From HGM04593 sp045660825 (GTDB taxonomy: Bacteria > Bacteroidota > Bacteroidia > Bacteroidales > Bacteroidaceae), in contig JAZREN010000061.1 of the NCBI GenBank assembly GCA_045660825.1, positions 1 through 51,852 on the forward strand: DNA of 51,852 nt, given 5' to 3'. Under the pieces are notes generated by a model. It saw only the letters and a program-made list of their open reading frames with translations, was not told the origin of the DNA and ran no database searches. The stretch's first letter is position 1. Each line of letters begins with the position of its first letter. Position numbers and translations under genes: made by a program. Positions 38,292 to 46,806 of the stretch are shown piece after piece.

Positions 38292-39617
38292 ATGAAAGTA
38301 TTGAAATTTGGCGGAACATCTGTTGGTTCGGCCGAGCGTATGCAGGGGGTTGTAGGTCTCATTAACGATGGCGAGACAAAGATTGTTGTTCTTTCGGCAA
38401 TGTCGGGAACTACAAACTCACTCATTGAGTTTACGAATTATTTGCGTAACGGCAATGTGAACGGTGCTTGCGAGCACTCAACCTTCCTGCAGACAAAGTA
38501 TATGCAGACCATCAGCGAACTCTACAAGACCGAGGAGGGCAAGGCAGCGGCTACAAACAAGGTGAATGAGGTTTTTGCCCATTTGCGCGACTTGGCACAG
38601 CAGGCGTTGACCGACGAACTTGAGAAGGAGATTGTTGCGCAGGGTGAGATTATCTCTACAAACATGGTGACATTCTACATGCAGGAGCAGGGTATTGATG
38701 TCAAGTTGCTGAATGCTCTTGATTTCATGCGCCTGGCAGTAAATGGTGAGCCCGACTTGGAATATATCCGCGAGCATTTGTTGCCACTTCTTGATACCGA
38801 CAATGAGAGCCGTATATATATCACTCAGGGCTTCATCTGCATGAACCACGAGGGAAGCTACGACAATCTGCAGCGTGGTGGCAGCGACTACACCGCAACA
38901 CTCATTGGTTCTGCTGTAAAAGCCGAGGAGGTACAGATATGGACTGACATTGATGGCGTACACAACAATGACCCACGTGTTGTGGAGAATACTACTCCGG
39001 TGCGTAACCTTCACTTTGAGGAGAGTGCCGAGCTTGCATACTTCGGTGCGAAGATTCTGCACCCTACATGTATCCTTCCTGCCAAGCTTACCGGTACACC
39101 TGTGCGCCTGCTTAATACAATGGATCCAACAGCCGAGGGTACACGCATTGACAACAACCTTACACGTCCGGGCGAAATCAAGGCTATCGCAGCAAAGGAG
39201 AATATCACAGCCATCAAGATAAAGAGTGGCCGAATGTTGCTTGCCTATGGTTTCTTGCGCAAGGTGTTCGAGATTTTCGAGAATTACAAGACATCTATCG
39301 ACATGATATGTACATCCGAGGTGGGTGTGTCTGTCTCTATTGATGACGATCGTCGTTTGGATGAGATTGTTGCCGAACTGCAGAAGATTGGTACAATTAC
39401 CGTTGACCGCAATATGTGTATCGTTTGCGTTGTTGGTGACCTTAACTGGGAGAATGTCGGTTTTGAGGCACGTGCAATGGAGGCGATGAAGGATATCCCA
39501 GTGCGCATGGTTTCATATGGCGGTAGCAACTACAATATCTCTTTCCTTGTGCGCGAAGAGGACAAGGTTAGGGCTTTGCGTTCACTCAGCGCGTCAATAT
39601 TCGGAACTGACAAATAA
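38292..39617 (+). CDS. lysC: Aspartate kinase
   Basis: 441 residues, monofunctional. Phosphorylates aspartate in the first step to lysine, threonine, methionine and diaminopimelate. The kinase domain begins KVLKFGGTSVGS and contains RGGSDYTATLIGSAV and WTDIDGVHNNDPR. Two ACT domains (about 300-441) suggest feedback control by an amino acid. The next gene, lysA, starts 9 bases later, pointing to a role in lysine and cell-wall precursor supply. Confidence 0.96.
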   Translation: MKVLKFGGTSVGSAERMQGVVGLINDGETKIVVLSAMSGTTNSLIEFTNYLRNGNVNGACEHSTFLQTKYMQTISELYKTEEGKAAATNKVNEVFAHLRDLAQQALTDELEKEIVAQGEIISTNMVTFYMQEQGIDVKLLNALDFMRLAVNGEPDLEYIREHLLPLLDTDNESRIYITQGFICMNHEGSYDNLQRGGSDYTATLIGSAVKAEEVQIWTDIDGVHNNDPRVVENTTPVRNLHFEESAELAYFGAKILHPTCILPAKLTGTPVRLLNTMDPTAEGTRIDNNLTRPGEIKAIAAKENITAIKIKSGRMLLAYGFLRKVFEIFENYKTSIDMICTSEVGVSVSIDDDRRLDEIVAELQKIGTITVDRNMCIVCVVGDLNWENVGFEARAMEAMKDIPVRMVSYGGSNYNISFLVREEDKVRALRSLSASIFGTDK

Positions 39618-39626
39618 GATTTTGCA

Positions 39627-40784
39627 ATGAACTTTCCTGTTGAATATTTCAGAGGCGTTGATACTCCGTTCTACTACTATGATGTGGAACTGTTGGAGAA
39701 GACTATTGCCACAGTGAAGGCCGAGGCTGCGCGTTATGGTAATTTCGATGTCCACTATGCCATAAAGGCGAATTTCAACCCACGTCTTCTCAAGATAATG
39801 GCCGATGCGGGTTTGGGTGCCGACTGCGTGAGTGGTGGCGAGGTTGCTGCAGCGCTTGCTGCGGGAGTGCCTGCATCGAAGATTGTGTTTGCCGGCGTGG
39901 GAAAGACCGACAAGGAGATTGCCCTTGCCCTTGATGCGGGAATCTTCTGTTTCAATGCCGAGTCTGTGCCCGAGCTTGAGGCTATTGAGGCGCTTGCTGC
40001 CGAGCGTGGAGTGGTGGCGCAGGTGGCACTCAGAATAAATCCTAACATTGGGGCACACACGCATAGCAACATCACAACAGGCTTGGCCGAGAACAAGTTC
40101 GGTATAGGTTATGAGCAGTTGGACGATGTTATCAATGTGGTGGATGGCTTGGAGCATGTGAAACTGATAGGTTTGCACTTCCACATCGGCTCGCAGATAT
40201 TGGTGATGGACGATTTTATTGCCTTGTGCGGTAGGATAAATGAGTTGCAAGAGTTGCTCTATGAGACACGTGGCCTGGTGCTGCCGCACATTAATGTGGG
40301 CGGTGGTCTTGGTATCCGTTACGATGCTCCCGATAAGTACCCAATTCCGGATTTTGAGCTCTATTTCGCAACATATGCCAAAAATCTGAAACTCTATCCC
40401 GGCCAGCATGTGCATTTTGAACTTGGCCGCAGTATTGTGGCGCAGTGTGGTGCATTGGTGACACGTGTGACATATGTGAAGCGTGGTGGATGTAAGCAGT
40501 TTGTGATTGTCGATGCGGGAATGAATGACCTCATCCGTCCTGCGTTGTACGATGCTTATCATCGCATTGAGAACATCTGTTCTACGAAGGCTGATGAGGT
40601 GTATGACGTGGTTGGCCCGGTATGTGAGTCGTCAGACGTCTTCTGTCACGACCGCAAGATGCCGGCAACTGAGCGTGGTGACCTGCTTGTTATGAGGTCG
40701 GCCGGAGCATATGGCGAGGCCATGGCATTTGGCTATAACTGCCGTGCATTGCCAAAGGCTGTGCTTTCGACCGATGTTGAATGA
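39627..40784 (+). CDS. lysA: Diaminopimelate decarboxylase
   Basis: 385 residues. PLP enzyme that converts meso-diaminopimelate to lysine. The PLP lysine is Lys47 in HYAIKANFNP; GLHFHIGSQ and the glycine-rich HINVGGGLGI bind the phosphate; the C-terminal GPVCESSDVF carries the active-site Cys, and GAYGEAMAFGYN the final conserved Tyr region. Slightly shorter than E. coli LysA. Nine bases after lysC. Its stop overlaps the earliest possible start of the GH25 gene (ATGA). Confidence 0.96.
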   Translation: MNFPVEYFRGVDTPFYYYDVELLEKTIATVKAEAARYGNFDVHYAIKANFNPRLLKIMADAGLGADCVSGGEVAAALAAGVPASKIVFAGVGKTDKEIALALDAGIFCFNAESVPELEAIEALAAERGVVAQVALRINPNIGAHTHSNITTGLAENKFGIGYEQLDDVINVVDGLEHVKLIGLHFHIGSQILVMDDFIALCGRINELQELLYETRGLVLPHINVGGGLGIRYDAPDKYPIPDFELYFATYAKNLKLYPGQHVHFELGRSIVAQCGALVTRVTYVKRGGCKQFVIVDAGMNDLIRPALYDAYHRIENICSTKADEVYDVVGPVCESSDVFCHDRKMPATERGDLLVMRSAGAYGEAMAFGYNCRALPKAVLSTDVE

Positions 40785-40804
40785 CATCGCATAAACTGTC
40801 TGGA

Positions 40805-41440
40805 ATGAAAAAGATTGTAATAATAGGTGGTATTGTAATAGCATTGTTGCTCTTTGGCTATTTCTGGGGCTTCTATACTCCGAATAGGTATAATGGTATA
40901 GATGTCTCGCATCACAATATGGTGGATTGGGTAGAGATAGACCGTAACAGCGACTTGGAATTCTGCTATGTAAAAGCCACTGAAGGAAAATCTTTCAAGG
41001 ACAAAAAGTGTGTGGAGCATTCCAGAAATGCCAAGAAGATTGGTCTGAATGTGGGATTGTATCACTATTTCAGGACTGACGTTCCGGCCAAAGCGCAGTT
41101 TGACAATTTCAAGAGCGTATATCGTGCGGCCTATTCAAATATGATTCCGGCGATAGATGTTGAGGAACAGGGGAATGATTTTACAGATGCGCTTGCAATC
41201 CCTCGCCTTACTGAACTGATAGAACTTTTTGAGAAAGAATTCGGTTGCAAACCAATCATTTATGTGGGTTCTTTATCGTGTGTGAAATTCATACCGGAAT
41301 TTTGGGATTGTCCTCTTTGGCTAAGAGCTGTGAAGAGTACAAATATAATACCTAACACTGCAATCAAACAGGCAGCAATCATTAACAATATTGACATGAA
41401 TTACAGTCCAAATGTGAGGAAACTTATGTTGGATAAATAA
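40805..41440 (+). CDS. Membrane-anchored GH25 lysozyme-like protein
   Basis: 211 residues from ATG 40805. An N-terminal membrane helix (MKKIVIIGGIVIALLLFGYF) leads to a glycoside hydrolase family 25 domain: GIDVSHHNMVDWVEI at the start, then FCYVKATEGKSFKD, YHYFRT and the catalytic pair in PAIDVEEQ. GH25 enzymes cut the peptidoglycan glycan chain. An ATG at 40781 overlapping the lysA stop (ATGA) would add eight residues and is possible. Placement after lysC-lysA links it to wall metabolism. Confidence 0.88.
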   Translation: MKKIVIIGGIVIALLLFGYFWGFYTPNRYNGIDVSHHNMVDWVEIDRNSDLEFCYVKATEGKSFKDKKCVEHSRNAKKIGLNVGLYHYFRTDVPAKAQFDNFKSVYRAAYSNMIPAIDVEEQGNDFTDALAIPRLTELIELFEKEFGCKPIIYVGSLSCVKFIPEFWDCPLWLRAVKSTNIIPNTAIKQAAIINNIDMNYSPNVRKLMLDK

Positions 41441-41470
41441 AGAAAAAGCACCAGTAGTGGTGCTTTTTCT
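41441..41470. terminator. Bidirectional terminator, overlapping the lolC-like stop
   Basis: Perfect 12-bp stem (41441-41452 and 41459-41470), six-base loop, T-rich on both sides. The stop codon of the minus-strand gene (41469-41471) lies at the edge of the stem. Confidence 0.85.
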
Positions 41471-42710
41471 ATTCGAATTTGATGGCCTTTACAGGCTCTA
41501 TCTTTGATATGAGCATTGAGGGAATCACCAATATTGCTATGGATATTACGAACATCGCAATGTTCATTGGTACCAGCAGCCAACTGAACTCAATGGGTAC
41601 CTTTTCCATGTAATACATCTCGGGATCAATGGCGATTATGCCGGTATGTTGCTGCACAAGACATGCTGCTATTGCTATTGCGTTGCCAATGAGCATTCCT
41701 TTGACTACAATCATTCCTGCGTAGTAGATGAATATTTTTCTTATGGAGAGGTTCTTTGCTCCAACGGCTTTCATGATGCCTATGAAATTGCTTTTTTCGA
41801 GTATGAGTATGAACAGGCCCGAAACCATTGTGAAGCCTGCAATGCAGACAACAAGGACGAGTATAATCCACACAGTCTGGTCGAGCACGGCAAGCCAGTT
41901 GAACATGGCAGGGTAGAGTTCGTCAATTGTTGCGCAGTAGAGCCCCTCGCGATTTCTTTTTGTGGCATCGTGTATGGCGGTAGAGTCAATCCTTTCGCTG
42001 CATGTGTATCTGTTGTCAAAATTGTCGACAGTTATTTCAACGCCGCTTGCCTTGTTGCTTTCCCATCCGTTGAGCTTGCGGGTGGTGTATATGTCGGTTA
42101 GGGCCATCACATTGTCAAATTCGGTGAGATGGGTCTCGTATATTGCTGCAACGGTCATTTTACGGGCTCTGATACCGTCTTGCATGAAATAGACATTGAC
42201 CTTGTCGCCACACTGCAGCATGAGCCTGTTTGCAGTGACATTGGAAATGATTATGGCGTTTGATGCTTCGTCGGCAGTGAATTGCGGCAGTTTGCCATCG
42301 ATGATGTTTGATGCGAAGAATGAGAGGTCGTAGTCGCAGCCTACTCCTTTGAGCACAATGCCTTCGTACTCGCTGTTGGCCAGGATTATACCTGGAATCT
42401 GTGCGTATTGCTGTATATGTGTCACTCCTTCGGTTGCAAGCAGTTCCTGCGTCAGCAGGCTGTCGACGGTGATTGGTAAAATGCCGTTCTCGCTTGTCTC
42501 GTAGTTCATGACCTGTATGTGCCCTCCAAACCCGACAACCTTGTCGCGCACCTGGTTCTTGAAACCTACAATGATGCATATCGAAAGGAACATGACGATT
42601 GTACCTATGGTCACACCCCATTGTGCTATGGTGACAGCTGGACGGGAGAGGTGTCGCTTTCCGTTTCGTGTACTGTAGAGCCTGCGGGCAAGGAATAGTT
42701 CAAGGTTCAT
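41469..42710 (-). CDS. LolC/LolE-type ABC permease (FtsX-like)
   Basis: 413 residues. One N-terminal membrane helix (about 33-55), a large periplasmic domain, and three C-terminal helices (about 275-400) form the MacB/FtsX topology. LolCE extract lipoproteins from the inner membrane for transfer to LolA. Family marks: N-terminal ARRLYSTRNGKRHLSRPAV, then VVGFGGHIQVMNY. The ATPase LolD is not adjacent. It is the last gene of the Wzi-lipoprotein-permease series; co-transcription with two envelope genes fits the role. Confidence 0.87.
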   Translation of the reverse strand: MNLELFLARRLYSTRNGKRHLSRPAVTIAQWGVTIGTIVMFLSICIIVGFKNQVRDKVVGFGGHIQVMNYETSENGILPITVDSLLTQELLATEGVTHIQQYAQIPGIILANSEYEGIVLKGVGCDYDLSFFASNIIDGKLPQFTADEASNAIIISNVTANRLMLQCGDKVNVYFMQDGIRARKMTVAAIYETHLTEFDNVMALTDIYTTRKLNGWESNKASGVEITVDNFDNRYTCSERIDSTAIHDATKRNREGLYCATIDELYPAMFNWLAVLDQTVWIILVLVVCIAGFTMVSGLFILILEKSNFIGIMKAVGAKNLSIRKIFIYYAGMIVVKGMLIGNAIAIAACLVQQHTGIIAIDPEMYYMEKVPIEFSWLLVPMNIAMFVISIAILVIPSMLISKIEPVKAIKFE

Positions 42711-42727
42711 GTGCGTGCGGTGTGCCG

Positions 42728-43105
42728 TTAGAATTTGCGGAATGTGAGAATAGCCGAATCGGATTGCAGTATCATGCTCTTGTTGGTGAGCTTGTTGACA
42801 CTGAAGCGTTCGTTCTCGGGTGTATACAGGCCAAACTCTTTGGCATTGGTGGGTTTCTGTATCATCTGAATGAAAAGCGAGTCGCCAATGTGCTGGAAGC
42901 GTCCCTTGCCGCCGTTCTCTGTTGTTATCATTCTTAGCTGTATTGCCCAGAAACGGTCTTCCTGGCTTTTGTCAATGATGGTGTCGTTGTGTGGCTCCTC
43001 AATCTTCAGGAGTTTCCACCAGCCACCAAGGTCGCCGTTGTCATCGGCCTTCTGGCACGAAACAAAAAGCGTCGTGCATAGCAGTATGTATATTATTCTT
43101 TTCAT
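42728..43105 (-). CDS. Lipocalin-like lipoprotein (DUF4847-type)
   Basis: 125 residues. Signal sequence MKRIIYILLCTTLFVSC ends in a lipobox (FVSC). The rest is short and beta-rich with the GGWWKLLKIE start typical of Bacteroidetes lipocalin-like lipoproteins; I recall this family as DUF4847 next to Wzi genes. Its start overlaps the end of the Wzi gene by four bases, and its stop is 17 bases before the permease. Ligand unknown. Confidence 0.75.
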   Translation of the reverse strand: MKRIIYILLCTTLFVSCQKADDNGDLGGWWKLLKIEEPHNDTIIDKSQEDRFWAIQLRMITTENGGKGRFQHIGDSLFIQMIQKPTNAKEFGLYTPENERFSVNKLTNKSMILQSDSAILTFRKF

Positions 43106-44595
43106 TTTTCTCTTCTTTTACCTATGTTGAATATATTTTCTCCTTTAATGGTGAGCATGCCGCCGTAGTTGTTGCCATAGAGGTCGCCATTGTCGAGCGC
43201 AAATGATGCTGCAATGCTCCATCCTTTTATTGTTTGTGGATGGTATGTCAGTTCAATAAGGAACGAACGGTTGATTTTTATATCTTTGAATGGCACGCTG
43301 TATGTGCCCCAGTTATTACTGCGGGTGTAGAGTGTGCGGTACCCAAGCCAGTCGAGTGGCTCGCCTTCTATTCCAAAATGAAAAGCCTCGACACGGTTGT
43401 TGTAGCAATACTGTATGCGGTCGGTGTTGTATATTGGCGATGTGCATAGAGGTGTGGCAATCATCTGGCCATAGTTGAACCAGCCCGGGTATTTGCCGTG
43501 GTTGTAGTTGTTGTCTTTGCAACTTATCTGGTCGGGGAATATGCTGTTCTTGTCGTGGTATACAGGGCCACTTTGGTTCTTCAGGTTGAAATATTCAAAG
43601 ACAACGTTCTTTATCCAATTGAACTGTTTTAATTCCAATTCCAAGCCTACGAGCTGTTCGGTCCACAGTCCATACTCCCAGAATAGTTGTGACTGGTCCT
43701 CGAATGTGTGTTCATAGTATGTACGCAGTTTCCATGTGTCGTCGTTCCATGTTATGGCTCCCTGCCAGGCACCAAGCATGTTGCCTGCAATGTTGGCCCG
43801 GTCGCCGGCGTCGTATGATGCATCACCGCCCAATGGTATCAGCGCATAGAAATAGTCTTTTATTCGTGTAGGATTCTTGTGGTTGTTGCCGGTTATTCTA
43901 TTGCTGTTGTAGCAACTGCCGCCGAACTGTGTCACCATGTGAATGCCAATTTCTGCTGTCAATGGAAATTTTTCGGCATTACCGAATCTCATTGAACCTG
44001 CCTTGGAATGGTATAGTGTTGCTGTTGCGCGTGGTGATGTCTCGCTGAAGAATTTCTCTTGCCATTTGCCGTCTGTGAAGATACCGTACGCAAGGTGTCC
44101 CTTGATTCCCAGCAAACCTTTGGTGCCGGGGATATTCCAATATTCGGGCAGTTCAATGCGCACCTGTGGTATGGGACGGGCATTTCCGCTCTCAACCAAT
44201 GAACCTGTTGACAGACGGTGGTTGAGCAGGTCGCCCCAACGCTCCTTCTGTCCCAATGAAACCCTGAACTTCTTCCATTGAAAATCGAAATAAGCCTGCT
44301 GCACAAACACGGTCGATGCAAGGTTGTAGCCTGCAACAGCATCGGCTCCCCACTCAAGGGTGATGTCCTTGCTGCTGAAACGATGGTCTCCCTCTACACC
44401 CAAACGTGCATAGAAGGCGCTGTTGGCGTGGCTGCTTATTCCCTGCCTGTTTGCCATGTGCCAGAAAGGAGTGTACTCGCCACTGCCGTATGTGCCGGCT
44501 GCCTCGTAGCGGGTGGATATTGTCTGTGCAAGGCTACCTGCTGCAATAAACGGCAGCAGTGCTATTATAAAGGATTTTATTATGTTCAAATTCAT
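43102..44595 (-). CDS. Capsule assembly Wzi family outer-membrane protein
   Basis: 497 residues from ATG 44595. Signal peptide of about 24 residues, then a long series of amphipathic beta strands ending in aromatic residues, as in the 18-stranded Wzi barrel that binds capsular polysaccharide. Family-like stretches: EYTPFWHMANRQGI at the N-terminus, VFVQQAYFDFQWKKFRVSLG and GQKERWGDLLNHRLSTGS. The longer frame begins with a TTG next to the -7 box and is dropped. First gene in the unit with the lipoprotein and LolC-like permease. Confidence 0.88.
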   Translation of the reverse strand: MNLNIIKSFIIALLPFIAAGSLAQTISTRYEAAGTYGSGEYTPFWHMANRQGISSHANSAFYARLGVEGDHRFSSKDITLEWGADAVAGYNLASTVFVQQAYFDFQWKKFRVSLGQKERWGDLLNHRLSTGSLVESGNARPIPQVRIELPEYWNIPGTKGLLGIKGHLAYGIFTDGKWQEKFFSETSPRATATLYHSKAGSMRFGNAEKFPLTAEIGIHMVTQFGGSCYNSNRITGNNHKNPTRIKDYFYALIPLGGDASYDAGDRANIAGNMLGAWQGAITWNDDTWKLRTYYEHTFEDQSQLFWEYGLWTEQLVGLELELKQFNWIKNVVFEYFNLKNQSGPVYHDKNSIFPDQISCKDNNYNHGKYPGWFNYGQMIATPLCTSPIYNTDRIQYCYNNRVEAFHFGIEGEPLDWLGYRTLYTRSNNWGTYSVPFKDIKINRSFLIELTYHPQTIKGWSIAASFALDNGDLYGNNYGGMLTIKGENIFNIGKRREK

Positions 44596-44622
44596 TTCTT
44601 TGTTGGGCGCATAACGCTGTTG

Positions 44623-44630
44623 CAAAGATA
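44623..44630 (-). promoter_or_regulatory. -7 box of the Wzi operon
   Basis: Minus strand TATCTTTG, perfect, 28 bases before the ATG; no clear -33. Confidence 0.6.
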
Positions 44631-44692
44631 CTTCAAACGGATGATTATAAGAAGTTTATTCCAATATATTTAATTGCTGTTTCATATGAATG

Positions 44693-44726
44693 AAGAAGTG
44701 TGTCAAGGATACCTGACACACTTCTT
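44693..44726. terminator. Inverted repeat after hslR
   Basis: Perfect 13-bp stem (44693-44705 and 44714-44726) reaching into the hslR stop. No clear T-run follows on the minus strand, so termination strength is uncertain. Confidence 0.6.
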
Positions 44727-45144
44727 ACAATTCGTCGAAGTCGAACTCCTCGGCCTCGTTGTCTTGCCAGTCGTCGACAAACTGGTCAAGGTCGCGGCGT
44801 TCCTTTTTGGTTGGGCGGCCTGTTCCGCGCATGCGTCCTATAAAGCCGCTCATCTTGCTTATTTCAAGAATCTCGTATTGCTCCTGTGGTGTGACGTTTT
44901 CCATCAGCTCCGGTACAAGTTTTGCCCCGACGCGGTTCTCGGCACATTTGAGTACCTTGAAGGAGTAGGTGACAGGGGCTTTCTTTACATTGACAATGTC
45001 GCCCACGCGAACGTTGTTCGCGGGCTTTGCAGTGCGGTCGCCAATGCTGATGTGTCCCTTCTTGCAAGCTTCGGCTGCAATGCTGCGTGTCTTGTATATG
45101 CGTACAGCCCACAGCCATTTGTCTATTCGTGCCTGGTCAGCCAT
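44725..45144 (-). CDS. hslR: S4-domain RNA-binding protein (Hsp15-like)
   Basis: 139 residues. The S4 RNA-binding domain is at the N-terminus: RIDKWLWAVRIYKTRSIAAE and KKGHISIGDRTAKPA. E. coli Hsp15 binds free 50S subunits that hold a nascent chain with tRNA, allowing recycling. The C-terminus is acidic (ends EAEEFDFDEL). It overlaps pth by 8 bases; pth also deals with peptidyl-tRNA from stalled ribosomes, so the pairing makes functional sense. Confidence 0.9.
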   Translation of the reverse strand: MADQARIDKWLWAVRIYKTRSIAAEACKKGHISIGDRTAKPANNVRVGDIVNVKKAPVTYSFKVLKCAENRVGAKLVPELMENVTPQEQYEILEISKMSGFIGRMRGTGRPTKKERRDLDQFVDDWQDNEAEEFDFDEL

Positions 45145-45733
45145 TCTTCTCCTGCGGCTTGTTGCCGTTGCCCTTTTTGTTGAACTGGTTCATTGTACGT
45201 GCAAGACCTGCAAAGCAGAAACTCTTGATTATTTCGTTTGTGGTCTCCAGCTGCTCTTCAATCACCTTCTGCTCGTCGCTGTCAAATGCTCCAAGCACGA
45301 AGTTTACCTGGTGTCCCTTGCCAAAGTCGTTGCCTATGCCAAAGCGCAGGCGTGCGTAGTTTGTGGTGCCAAGGGTTGCAGCAATATGCTTGAGTCCGTT
45401 GTGGCCGCCGTCACTGCCTTGTCCTTTGAGGCGCAATGCTCCAACCGGCAGTGCAAGGTCGTCTACAATCACAAGCACGTTCTCCAATGGAATCTTCTCC
45501 TGCTGCATCCAGTAGCGTACCGCGTTGCCGCTGAGGTTCATGTAGGTCGATGGCTTGAGCAAGATGAGCTTGCGCCCACGTACCGAAGCCTCGGCTACAA
45601 AACCATAACGCTTATCTTGAAAAGCAGTATTGGACGCTTTTGCAAAAGCGTCCAATACAGTAAATCCTATGTTGTGGCGGGTTCCCTCGTACTCATAGCC
45701 GATGTTTCCCAGCCCTACAATCAGATATTTCAT
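45137..45733 (-). CDS. pth: Peptidyl-tRNA hydrolase
   Basis: 198 residues. Cleaves the ester in peptidyl-tRNA released from ribosomes. Active-site residues: Asn10 in VGLGNIG, His20 in GTRHNIGF, Asp in VDDLALP, and the KGQGSDGGHNGLK loop. Length typical. It lies 13 bases after rplY and overlaps hslR by 8, forming a translation-linked operon rplY-pth-hslR. The 5' third of the coding region contains a perfect 32-bp palindrome. Confidence 0.96.
   Translation of the reverse strand: MKYLIVGLGNIGYEYEGTRHNIGFTVLDAFAKASNTAFQDKRYGFVAEASVRGRKLILLKPSTYMNLSGNAVRYWMQQEKIPLENVLVIVDDLALPVGALRLKGQGSDGGHNGLKHIAATLGTTNYARLRFGIGNDFGKGHQVNFVLGAFDSDEQKVIEEQLETTNEIIKSFCFAGLARTMNQFNKKGNGNKPQEKNG
45627..45658. repeat. 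Perfect 32-bp palindrome inside pth
   Basis: GTATTGGACGCTTTTG followed by its exact complement, with no mismatch. It spans codons of VLDAFAKASNT, a stretch that is otherwise typical of Pth, so the structure is laid over a native coding sequence. Confidence 0.9.
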
Positions 45734-45746
45734 TTGCCGTCAGAGA

Positions 45747-46325
45747 TTACTTTCTTGCGGCTGCTGCAGCTGCTGCAGATGCACGTGTTGTCTTAACTGA
45801 AGCAACAAGTGACTCCTTGGCTGAAACGAGCTCAAGACCCTCATAAGAAAGCTCACCTACCTTGATTGACTTACCGAGCTGGAGAGCTGTTACGTCAACT
45901 GTCAAAATCTCAGGGATAGCTGTGTAAAGAGCCTTAACCTTGAGGTAGCGCTGAACCTGAACGAGCTTACCACCGGCACGTACACCCTCTGCAAGACCCT
46001 CGAGCTTAACAGGAACTGCCATAACGATTGGCTTCTCCTCTGTTACCTGATAGAAATCTACGTGGAGGATAGTGTCCTTTACCGGGTGGAACTGGATGTC
46101 CTTCATGACAGCCTTAACTGTTACACCGTCGATTGTAAGGTCAACTACGTGGATGTCTGGTGTGTAAACGAGCTTGCGAAGACCCTCAGTAGGTACGCTG
46201 AATGCCTTAGCCTCTTTCTCTACACCGTAAAGGTTGCAAGGTACGAGACCTGCGTTGCGGAGTGCGTTGGTAGCTTTCTTACCAACCTCAGTTCTAACTG
46301 AACCGTTGATGCTGATTGATTTCAT
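45747..46325 (-). CDS. rplY: 50S ribosomal protein L25 (CTC form)
   Basis: 192 residues. N-terminal L25 domain binding 5S rRNA (SVRTEVGKKATNALRNAGLV) and C-terminal TL5/CTC beta domain (EKPIVMAVPVKLEGLAEGV), ending in an Ala-rich tail (SAAAAAAARK-like). The long CTC form is usual in Bacteroidota and named for general-stress induction in Bacillus. Codon use is strongly biased, as for a ribosomal protein. It is first in rplY-pth-hslR and has a consensus promoter. Confidence 0.95.
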   Translation of the reverse strand: MKSISINGSVRTEVGKKATNALRNAGLVPCNLYGVEKEAKAFSVPTEGLRKLVYTPDIHVVDLTIDGVTVKAVMKDIQFHPVKDTILHVDFYQVTEEKPIVMAVPVKLEGLAEGVRAGGKLVQVQRYLKVKALYTAIPEILTVDVTALQLGKSIKVGELSYEGLELVSAKESLVASVKTTRASAAAAAAARK

Positions 46326-46406
46326 AATTAAAATGTGTTACTCTAAATTAAGATTAAAATTACTTTGCTTAATTCGCCATCACACGATGTCTCTTAAAAG
46401 CGGGTG

Positions 46407-46438
46407 CAAAAGTACGCCTTTTTTTTGGATTTTGCAAA
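46407..46438 (-). promoter_or_regulatory. Consensus promoter of rplY-pth-hslR
   Basis: Minus strand TTTG (46435-46438), 20 bases, TACTTTTG (46407-46414): both boxes perfect. The promoter sits inside the hairpin that ends the upstream fragment. The leader is about 75 bases. Confidence 0.8.
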
Positions 46439-46451
46439 TAAAAGGCGTACT
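46411..46451 (-). terminator. Terminator overlapping the rplY promoter
   Basis: Perfect 12-bp inverted repeat (46411-46422 and 46440-46451) with a 17-base loop; on the minus strand TTTTG follows. The loop carries the rplY -33 box and the T-tail is part of the -7 box. Confidence 0.65.
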
Positions 46452-46468
46452 CATGATGGGGTTTTCTG

Positions 46469-46750
46469 TTATTTTATAAGGATTTTGTGTACTTTGCCAC
46501 CGGCTTCTACAATGTAAAGTCCTTTTCCGTTTATTGTGACATTGCCGTTGCCGCTTGCCACAAGGCTACCGCTTGTGGTGAACACGTTTATCTCGCCGTT
46601 GGCTGTGATGCTGTTGCCGTTGATGGCAAAGCCTGTTGCTGCAACCTCTTCAATGTCTGTAGCATTGGTTACAGGCCACAGGTACTGGCCATTGCTGTAG
46701 TGGTATGTGGTGACGTTGCTTTCGTTTCCGCTTGCATCTCTATAACCCAC
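46469..46750 (-). pseudogene. Truncated C-terminal fragment with T9SS-like sorting domain
   Basis: 93 codons with only a GTG at the outer edge. The sequence is the end of a larger secreted protein: a linker with EEVAATGFAINGN, then INVFTTSGSLVASGNG and GLYIVEAGGKVHKILIK, which match the type A T9SS/Por C-terminal domain pattern. The N-terminal catalytic or binding part is missing; the frame starts exactly at a 39-bp palindrome. No signal peptide, so the product could not be exported. Confidence 0.7.
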
Positions 46751-46788
46751 ACTCGTTTGCCGGCTAAAATTTAGCCGGCAAACGAGTG
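46750..46788. repeat. 39-bp palindrome at the break point of the fragment
   Basis: 19-bp perfect arms (46750-46768 and 46770-46788) around a single base. It may serve as terminator of the DUF3276 gene on the minus strand, though no T-run follows, and it coincides with the 5' border of the truncated gene. Confidence 0.85.
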
Positions 46789-46806
46789 CATTGTATGTTT
46801 ATCTTA

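Noticed and set aside
37369..38319. 316-codon minus-strand frame opposite ftsE
   Set aside because: Antisense to a clear ABC ATPase and composed of Leu/His/Gln-rich shadow translation; no family resemblance.
39594..40562. 322-codon minus-strand frame opposite lysA
   Set aside because: Shadow of lysA with no independent support.
44278..44673. 131-codon plus-strand frame at the 5' end of the Wzi gene
   Set aside because: Antisense to the signal-peptide region of Wzi and the hairpin region; no support.
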